A program made the position numbers and the translations under genes. A stretch of 8,562 nucleotides of DNA from CAWACC01 sp964390695 (GTDB taxonomy: Bacteria; Chlamydiota; Chlamydiia; Chlamydiales; Parachlamydiaceae): assembly GCA_964390695.1 (NCBI GenBank), contig CAYMKI010000135.1, forward strand, positions 1 to 8,562, given 5' to 3'. The notes under the pieces were generated by a model. The model saw only the letters and a program-made list of their open reading frames with translations. It made no database searches and had not been told where the DNA came from. Shown here in pieces: positions 1 to 6,100 of the stretch (within the stretch, counting starts at the first letter, position 1; the number at the start of each line of letters is the position of its first letter).

Positions 1-39
1 CAATTGACAAATGCAGGCCTGTTCAGGCGTGATTTAGGG

Positions 40-61
40 GGGTAAGTTGGGTTTAAAGGTG
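40..61 (+). repeat. Left copy of a terminal inverted repeat (core 46-61)
   Basis: The 16-base core GTTGGGTTTAAAGGTG at 46-61 recurs exactly, in inverted orientation, at 8502-8517. Extending six bases outward gives 20 matches in 22 (40-61 against 8502-8523). Each copy reads towards the gene next to it: CAT here, the NRPS at the other end. It could be a shared promoter or leader box, the ends of a mobile or invertible segment, or a dispersed genomic repeat. The match is seen directly; the role is not known. Confidence 0.7.
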
Positions 62-202
62 CTTTGGTAAACTCATAGGACTTTGCACTATGACCTCATA
101 GATGCGAATATTAATTCTAGTTGTATTTCTAAGGATCTAATGTTATTCTTTACGACGACCTTACGCAGATAGAAATGGCGAGCAAGTTTGATTTTTTACA
201 AG

Positions 203-230
203 TTTCAAAAATCTATTTGATTGCTATATG
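203..230 (+). promoter_or_regulatory. Candidate extended -10 promoter for the CAT gene
   Basis: TATATG at 225-230 is preceded by TG at 222-223, giving an extended -10 (TGCTATATG). A weak -35-like TTTCAA lies at 203-208 with a 16-base spacer. Transcription would start near 237, leaving a leader of about 25-30 bases before the CAT start. The rest of 1-259 shows no convincing ORF or RNA gene; besides this site it holds only the inverted repeat at 40-61. The call rests on motif matching by eye. Confidence 0.3.
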
Positions 231-252
231 TGCTTAACGTGAGTTGAGATAC

Positions 253-259
253 AGGAAGA
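253..259 (+). promoter_or_regulatory. Ribosome binding site that bears on the CAT start
   Basis: AGGAAGA at 253-259 directly abuts the ATG at 260 but is six bases from the in-frame ATG at 266. Normal Shine-Dalgarno spacing therefore favours 266 as the real start, which would shorten the protein by two residues to 218. Confidence 0.5.
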
Positions 260-922
260 ATGTCTATGACGTTGCCAGAATTGCCGAATTTTAAATTAAT
301 AAATGTTGCTGCTTGGAGCCGTAAAGAACATTTCGATTTTTTCAAAGATATCTCGTGCAGCTATAGTATGACATTAAATTTAGATTTAACGTCGTTGCTT
401 GTTGAAATAAAGAAACAAGGCATTAAGCTGTATCCTACGATGATTTATCTTATATCCACGATAGTGAATAGGCATGAAGAATTCCGTACAGCCATAGACC
501 GAGAAGGTCGTTTAGGTGTCTTTGACTTTCTTCATCCCTCCTATACGATTTTTCAAAAGGATACCGAGACATTTACAACTCTATGGACAGAGTATTCGGA
601 GTCATTTTCTGGCTTTTACGAAAACTATCAATTGGATATCAAGCGTTATGGAGATGTCAAAAAATTATTAGGAAAACCTGACAGCCCGGCAAATGTCTTT
701 AGCATTTCAAGTATTCCCTGGGTAAGCTTTACCGGCTTTAACTTAAATATGCCTAAAGTGACAGACTATCTTTTGCCTATCTTTTCCACAGGTAAATACT
801 TCGAGCAGAATGATAAAATCTGGTTGCCTATTGCTATTCAAGTGCATCATGCTGTGTGTGATGGATTTCATGTTGCAAGGTTCGTTGAAGAATTGCAACA
901 GGCTATGCATACATTTAGATAG
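260..922 (+). CDS. cat: Type A chloramphenicol O-acetyltransferase
   Basis: This cytosolic, normally trimeric enzyme transfers acetyl from acetyl-CoA to the 3-hydroxyl of chloramphenicol. The length of 220 residues (218 from the ATG at 266) fits the family. The C-terminal signature HHAVCDGFH spans residues 196-204, with the catalytic general base at His197 and the structural Asp at Asp201. The segment IPWVSFTGFNLN (152-163) matches the family's substrate and oxyanion region and contains Ser156, the equivalent of Ser148 in CAT-III. The N-terminal RKEHFDFF region is also typical. All key residues are present, so the enzyme should be active. It has its own upstream region and ends 4 bases from the convergent Vat gene, so it is not in the NRPS operon. 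The family is certain; whether chloramphenicol is the native substrate is inferred. NRPS condensation domains share this fold and the HHxxxDG motif, but the protein is a clear CAT rather than a stray condensation domain. Confidence 0.95.
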   Translation: MSMTLPELPNFKLINVAAWSRKEHFDFFKDISCSYSMTLNLDLTSLLVEIKKQGIKLYPTMIYLISTIVNRHEEFRTAIDREGRLGVFDFLHPSYTIFQKDTETFTTLWTEYSESFSGFYENYQLDIKRYGDVKKLLGKPDSPANVFSISSIPWVSFTGFNLNMPKVTDYLLPIFSTGKYFEQNDKIWLPIAIQVHHAVCDGFHVARFVEELQQAMHTFR

Positions 923-926
923 CTTC

Positions 927-1568
927 TTATTCTTCCTGAGAGGCGATTTCCAGCTGATCCACATCTAGATGGCTGATAAGCTTTAAGTGTTTGGTGATCT
1001 TTTGTATGTCCCAGTCCCACCAAGCGATTTTTTGCAAACGGTCGATGGTTTTTTCATCAAATCGCATCTTCACCACCTTGGCAGGGTTGCCGGCTACGAT
1101 TGAGTAAGCGGGCACATCTTTTACCACCACAGCTCTAGAAGCAATGATGGCGCCATTGCCTATGGTCACTCCATTCATCACCAAAGAGTCGTAGCCAAAC
1201 CAGACATCGTTCTCTACTATGATGTCGCCTTTGACCGGCAGAGTAAACATATCATAAGCGTTTTCCCAGCCATTTGCAAAAATAGGGAAGGGGTAGGTGC
1301 TGATCGCGTCCAATTTGTGGTCTCCCGTCATGATAAATTTTGTCTCTGCAGCTATGGCGCAAAATTTACCAAAAACCAGCTTTACCTTGGAAAAATCATA
1401 GTTGTAAAGTACATTGTTCTCTTCGAAATGTTCGGGGCCATACCTGCGGTCGTCGAAATAGGTGTAGTCACCCACATAAATATTGCTGGCTTTGATAATG
1501 TTTTTTAAGAATACCAGCTTGTTGTAATCTTTGATGGGATGTAAAGTATTGGGATGGGGTCCTAGCAT
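927..1568 (-). CDS. Vat-type xenobiotic (streptogramin A) acetyltransferase
   Basis: This is a hexapeptide-repeat, left-handed beta-helix acetyltransferase of 213 residues, the usual Vat size. The N-terminus MLGPHPNTLHPI, the HKLDAISTYPF segment (84-94) with the probable catalytic His84, and the following FANGWE (97-102) are Vat hallmarks. Hexapeptide repeats run from about 112 to 165 (for example IIVENDVWFGYDSLVMNGVT), followed by the AGNPAKVVKMRF segment and a helical tail with WWDWD (183-187). Vat enzymes O-acetylate streptogramin A antibiotics such as virginiamycin M; close relatives (CatB type) acetylate chloramphenicol, and many chromosomal members are uncharacterised. The start is supported by AGGAGA nine bases upstream. 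It is the last gene of the minus-strand set, 28 bases after the kinase, and converges on CAT. The family is sure; the substrate is inferred. It could tailor a hydroxyl on the NRPS product instead. Confidence 0.9.
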   Translation of the reverse strand: MLGPHPNTLHPIKDYNKLVFLKNIIKASNIYVGDYTYFDDRRYGPEHFEENNVLYNYDFSKVKLVFGKFCAIAAETKFIMTGDHKLDAISTYPFPIFANGWENAYDMFTLPVKGDIIVENDVWFGYDSLVMNGVTIGNGAIIASRAVVVKDVPAYSIVAGNPAKVVKMRFDEKTIDRLQKIAWWDWDIQKITKHLKLISHLDVDQLEIASQEE

Positions 1569-1577
1569 AATTCAAAA

Positions 1578-1583
1578 TCTCCT
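1578..1583 (-). promoter_or_regulatory. Ribosome binding site of the Vat-type gene
   Basis: On the minus strand AGGAGA (within GAGGAGAT) stands nine bases before the ATG at 1568-1566. It fixes that start and shows strong independent translation of this gene. Confidence 0.7.
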
Positions 1584-1596
1584 CGAATAAATATTT

Positions 1597-2604
1597 CTAA
1601 GGCTTATAAATGGTTTTGAAGGCTATGTCTACAACTCCTCGTGGTGCAAACATAGCAACAAAGTGTTCGTACATTTCTTTTCTGTTGTCTCCACCCGCTG
1701 TCGTCAGAAGTAGGCTTTCAGCGTAGACGGCGATATCTTCTACAATGCGTTCATGTCTATAATAGGCCAAGATCTTCATATGGATCTCTGTAGGTCCATA
1801 CCCTTTATAAAACATCTCTTCCTCGTGAGGATTATTCCACACGTTGGCCACTCCTCCGCCGATAAACATGAGATCTCGTTCTTTGGGAGCTATTATAGGA
1901 GCATCCCAGTCGACTATGTAGATGGAGCCGTTTGGATCCAGCAGCACATTGCCGCCATGAATATCCGCATGACACAGCACGTTTTTTACCGGTTCTTCTT
2001 GAATCTCTTTGCTTAGGACTTCAGCCGTGTCGACTAGGCGAAAGATCTCTGCTTTATGTTCTTTCATGAAAAGCAGGAGTTTTACCGCCCATTCATCACC
2101 TTGCGGTTCAGTTTCCATAAGGTGAGCCATAGATCGCACGCTATCTCGCCACTTGGATGAAAAGGTTTCTGTTTTTAAGCGACCTTGGATTTCCTCAGGT
2201 ATTTGCAATTCGTGTACAATTCTCAAGGCTCTGCCTAGGGAAAACCATTGGTCATCTGTCAGCATTTGGCTAAACCCGTTCTGGCTTTCAACAAATGGGT
2301 AAACGATGAGGGTGCATTCGTCAATATGCTGAGTGAGCTGTCCCTGAGTAGTTGTCATGGGTAGAATTATTTGCTCAAGGCCTGCTGTGTGCAGTAATTC
2401 AAGTATATCTACACTGATATCACGACTTATACCTTGCTTTAGTTTTACGAAATAGGATTTCAAGTCCGAAGTTTGAACCTTGAACAGGCGGGCATGGATG
2501 TCTGCCCCCAAAAAAAGCGGGGTCAGATGAGTAACATCGAGGTCATAATGATTATAGAGACACTCGATAATACGTTGATCTGAGAAAGCTTGTTTTATTG
2601 TCAT
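1597..2604 (-). CDS. APH(9)-type aminoglycoside (spectinomycin) phosphotransferase
   Basis: This cytosolic kinase has the APH/choline-kinase fold and would transfer phosphate from ATP to a hydroxyl; APH(9)-Ia uses the 9-OH of spectinomycin. From the ATG at 2604 the product is 335 residues, close to the 331 of Legionella pneumophila APH(9)-Ia, and co-linear with that protein as I recall it. Visible elements (335-residue numbering) are FVKLK with the ATP-binding lysine at 54, the catalytic loop HADIHGGN (212-219) with base Asp214 and Asn219, and the metal-binding VDWD (231-234). The stretch APKERDLMFIGGG and the later YYRHERIVEDIAVY are diagnostic of APH(9). The frame stays open to an ATG at 2691, but those 29 residues have no counterpart in APH(9)-Ia, and a candidate promoter lies inside them. 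No good Shine-Dalgarno precedes 2604. It lies between the VOC and Vat genes. The native substrate is inferred. Confidence 0.9.
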   Translation of the reverse strand: MTIKQAFSDQRIIECLYNHYDLDVTHLTPLFLGADIHARLFKVQTSDLKSYFVKLKQGISRDISVDILELLHTAGLEQIILPMTTTQGQLTQHIDECTLIVYPFVESQNGFSQMLTDDQWFSLGRALRIVHELQIPEEIQGRLKTETFSSKWRDSVRSMAHLMETEPQGDEWAVKLLLFMKEHKAEIFRLVDTAEVLSKEIQEEPVKNVLCHADIHGGNVLLDPNGSIYIVDWDAPIIAPKERDLMFIGGGVANVWNNPHEEEMFYKGYGPTEIHMKILAYYRHERIVEDIAVYAESLLLTTAGGDNRKEMYEHFVAMFAPRGVVDIAFKTIYKP

Positions 2605-2629
2605 AGTATGTGAGACTGAATTTAAATGG

Positions 2630-2657
2630 CTTATACTAGGGGAGATTTCAGATGCAA
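2630..2657 (-). promoter_or_regulatory. Candidate internal promoter before the kinase gene
   Basis: On the minus strand, TTGCAT (2657-2652), a 16-base spacer and TATAAG (2635-2630) form a reasonable sigma-70-like pair, with the -10 about 25 bases upstream of the ATG at 2604. If used, it would express the kinase and Vat-type genes independently of the NRPS and would exclude the ATG at 2691 as start for that transcript. The match was made by eye and the -35 fits only 3 of 6 positions. Confidence 0.35.
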
Positions 2658-2715
2658 GGAGCATGACAAAAGCGCATGCATATATCCTCATAGACTTTCC
2701 ATTTTACAAAAGTAA

Positions 2716-3105
2716 TCAACCGTTCCCCATTGGACTGCAGATTTCAACAAGGCAGCCATTATTGTCTTTGACATAAGAGACAAGCTGTCCCCAAGGTTTT
2801 TGGGTAGGTTTTAAAATGGAGATGGCTCCGGCTTTGATCGCTATTTCGTATTGCAGCTCCACCTGATCTGTGACGAAGCTGATTTCTATACCTGCCGCTT
2901 CATCTGCTCGTCGGTTGGGTCGAAACGAGAGGGTTTCTTTTGCAAATTTTTCCTCGGCAAAAGCTAAAGATGTGTTTCCGGTATCCATTTCTGCATAGGT
3001 CCCGCTTTCATGGATGAAGCGGCTCTTGATTCCAAAAGCTTTTTCATAAAAAGCGACTGTCTCTTGAATGTCTTTTACGTAGATGATGATATATCCAAGA
3101 TGCAT
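2716..3105 (-). CDS. VOC superfamily (glyoxalase/bleomycin-resistance fold) protein
   Basis: This is a small cytosolic protein of 129 residues made of two beta-alpha-beta-beta-beta modules, the standard VOC single-chain size. Module one starts LGYIIIYVKDIQETVAFYEKAFG (3-25) and continues through YAEMDTGNTSLAFA (37-50). Module two has GIEISFVTD (72-80) and ends with GQLVSYVKDNNGCLVEICSP (106-125). Possible metal ligands are Glu39, Glu73 and Glu121; the His often used on the first strand is not evident, so metal dependence is open. Family members include glyoxalase I, dioxygenases, and fosfomycin and bleomycin resistance proteins. This subtype, with KPWGQ..YVKD.NG..VE at its end, is widespread and mostly uncharacterised. 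The start is backed by AGGAGA four bases upstream. It follows the NRPS by 64 bases in the same direction, so it could bind, protect against or modify the product. No specific activity can be assigned. Confidence 0.88.
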   Translation of the reverse strand: MHLGYIIIYVKDIQETVAFYEKAFGIKSRFIHESGTYAEMDTGNTSLAFAEEKFAKETLSFRPNRRADEAAGIEISFVTDQVELQYEIAIKAGAISILKPTQKPWGQLVSYVKDNNGCLVEICSPMGNG

Positions 3106-3109
3106 GTCT

Positions 3110-3115
3110 TCTCCT
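3110..3115 (-). promoter_or_regulatory. Ribosome binding site of the VOC gene
   Basis: On the minus strand AGGAGA (within GAGGAGA) stands four bases before the ATG at 3105-3103, setting the VOC start. The 64-base gap between the NRPS stop and this gene shows no convincing terminator, consistent with co-transcription. Confidence 0.7.
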
Positions 3116-3169
3116 CAAAAAGATAAAAGAATAGATGAAGCTGGTTGATTCGTCAAGATGAAAAATTAG

Positions 3170-6100
3170 TCATCGCTGAACGGATTCATAGGCCTTTTCA
3201 AATAAGATTTCGATAGAATCTGCTAGTTGTGGAATGTGTTGGATGTCAAACATTTCATGATGTTTTATATAGATATCCTGAACAAACAGGTGGGGCAAGG
3301 TCTTCCATCCGTTGGCTTCAAGCCTGCTGTCGAGAGCTCGAATCAACTGGACTATTCCACGATAGCAGCTAGGCGGGTGGTTTTTCAGAAGCTTGGCATT
3401 ATGTTTTGATTCTTCTATAAGATCCTCAGAAGTCTTTTCAAGTGAGAATTCTTCTACGTCCATATCGGGAGCATAGCTGTCAAATAGAATCACCCGATCC
3501 ACTAAATTGCCAGCTGTAGTTAAAATATCGGCGATTTCTAAGGCGACAACGCCTCCAAAGGACCACCCACCAATTATGAATGGGCCGACAGGACAGGTTT
3601 GTTTTATTTCATACGAGTAATGTCGTGCCATTTCAAATACCGAGGAAAAACAAGAGGCTCTCTGGCTAATAAACGGATTTTGTATTCCATAAATGGGTTG
3701 GTCTTGTAAGTGTTTAGATAATGGACGATAGCATTCAGCAAGGCCTGTCGAAGGATGCACCAGAAATAAAGGTGTTCGACTTCCTTTTGTTTGTATAGGA
3801 ATTATGGTTTGCCTCTTTGTGGTGGTTTTTCGCGATGCGATGATTTGTGCCAGATCCTCCAAAGAGGAGTTGTCTAGGAGCTCTGGCGTAAAGATTTCAA
3901 TTCCCCACGATTTTTCAATTTCTATAATCAATTGTACAGTCTTTAATGAATCGCCTCCCATCTGAAAAAAATCAGCCTCACCATTCAGGGGATTTTTACC
4001 TAGAATTCTTTCCCAGATTATTCCGAGTGAAGTTTCTAAATCACTCAGTTTATGGGTGGAAGGGAAGTGATTGTCCAGCCTTTCCGATACCAATTTTTCG
4101 CGATCTATTTTTCCATTCAATAATCGGGGCAGGGTCTCTAAATGAAAATACTGAGATGGCACCATATAGAGGGGTAATTGTTTACGTAGCTCTCTTTTGA
4201 TGATTTTGACATTCTCTATGTTTCCTGAGAAGAAGCATGCTAATAACGAGTTATGTTCTTCACTTTGTGTAGGTACTACAGCTGCTTCGGAGATATTTGG
4301 AATAGACAGGATTTTGTTTTCGATCATATGGATATCAACTCTACATCCGTTGACTTTGACAAGATGATCTTTTCTGCCCACATATTCAAGCCATCCATCG
4401 GGTAAAACACGCACAAGATCTCCAGTTTTAAATTGACGATGTGCGAGAGGTTCCATTCCGACATATCCCCTGGTTACGCCTATACCTTCAATGTAAAGTT
4501 CACCTATACCTCCTTCAGGAACGACTTTTCCTTGATCATCCACAACAGAGCATTCAACTCCGAACACAGACCTTCCAATGATCCGAGCAGATTGCTTGCT
4601 CTTAAAACAATGTATGTGTGTGAATATAGAGCATTCTGCTGGCCCGTAACCATTGAACAGTGTAGTGTGCTTGCTCCACATTTCCATTATTTTTTGCGGA
4701 GTCACCTCACCGGCCACCATGACGTACTTAAGGCTACCGGAAGGAGCGCTTGGAAATATGCTGAGAACTCCTGGAGTCAATATGGCATGTGAAACTTTCA
4801 AAGTAACGATAAAGTCCCATAAGCGATGAATTTCGCCTTTGTATGGACATACGGTTGCTCCACAAGCAAGAGCAAAGGCCCATTCGGCAATATGCATATC
4901 AAATGTTGGAGAAGCCTGACATAAGACTCTGCTATGGGGTGATAGGTGGAATAAATGTTTTGCGTGCATTGCTCGATGACTTAGCCCTGCATGTTCGATG
5001 ATTACCCCTTTTGGTTTTCCAGTGCTCCCTGAGGTGTAGATGACATAGGCTATATCGGTCGAAGATATGGAAATGTGCAGATTAGATTCGGGAAAAGATT
5101 TTATGTGGTCATCTGAAATTTGATCGATTACCAAGAAAGGTTGCACATCTTCAATTATGGCTTTGTGATGCTTTTGAGGAGCCTTGTGATCTAATGGAAT
5201 GAAAAATCCTCCGGTTTTCAATACTGCTAGAGAGGCGATGATTTGTTCTATTGGATTTTCCAAGCATATAGCTGCGCCTTTATTTATCCCGAGACCTCTT
5301 TGAAGAAGACTATAAGCAAGTTGATTGCTTTTCTCATTGAGACTTTGATAGGTTAAAGACGTATTATCATTTTCTATAGCTATTGACGAAGGATCTATGG
5401 ATTCGATCATTTCAATCAGAGATTTTCGCTCTTTCCTATCATCTTTTGTGTTATCGCTTTTTAAAGAAGGAAGGAGTGAATTGATCGGTTGGTGGGGTTG
5501 ATGGGTTATTTTTTTTAATAGATTTATAAAGTTTTTTCCAAGTACTTGAATTTGCCAGTTTTCATATACACTTGAAGCATATTGTATGTTGATTCTGTAT
5601 GTACCTTCATCTTCCTCAACGATAAAACTTAAATCGAACTCTGAAAAGCTAGGCAATACATCTAAGCGGGTGGTTTTTAGCCCCTGAAAGCTTGGGGTTT
5701 GACCCATACGCCGATTCCAGCTGAACACGGTATTTAAATGAATGGCTGTGCCTAATTCTTCCTGAATGCGATAGAAGGGTGTAAAACGATGTTTGGAGAT
5801 TTCTGAAACCTGTTTTTTTGTCGATTGCAATATAGCATCGAAATTCATCTCGCCTTCGAATGAAAAGTTAATAGGAAGTAAATGCATAAACAGCCCAAAA
5901 ATCTTGTCCGATTGTCTTGTGGAAAAGGGGGTACCCACCAAAAATTGATGGGTTTGAGTAAAATACCTCATGCCGACGGAAAATAGGGAAAGAAAAAATA
6001 TAAACGGCGTGACCTCATGAGCTCCGCAGATATTCAGAGCTTTTTCTCTTAAATCAGAGGGGATGGATAGGCTATAATTTCCTGCGGTCCGCACAGGACT

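Noticed and set aside
4..9. Perfect TTGACA as a -35 box
   Set aside because: No -10-like hexamer lies 16-18 bases downstream (the position holds GCGTGA), and the CAT start is 250 bases away.
260..922. CAT protein as a stand-alone condensation enzyme working with the NRPS
   Set aside because: It shares HHxxxDG with condensation domains through common ancestry, but its length and the PWVSFTGFNLN and HHAVCDGFH segments are those of true chloramphenicol acetyltransferases.
2605..2691. N-terminal signal peptide on the kinase
   Set aside because: The extension is absent from APH(9)-Ia, lacks a positively charged start and a convincing cleavage site, and APH kinases act in the cytosol.
3145..3156. 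TTGATTCGTCAA mini-palindrome between the NRPS and VOC genes as a terminator
   Set aside because: The stem is only four A/T-rich base pairs and no T-run follows directly, so it is too weak for an intrinsic terminator.
4433..4792. 119-codon open frame on the + strand inside the adenylation region
   Set aside because: It is antisense to conserved NRPS motifs, resembles no known protein and has no ribosome binding site that I can see; it is a shadow of the real gene.
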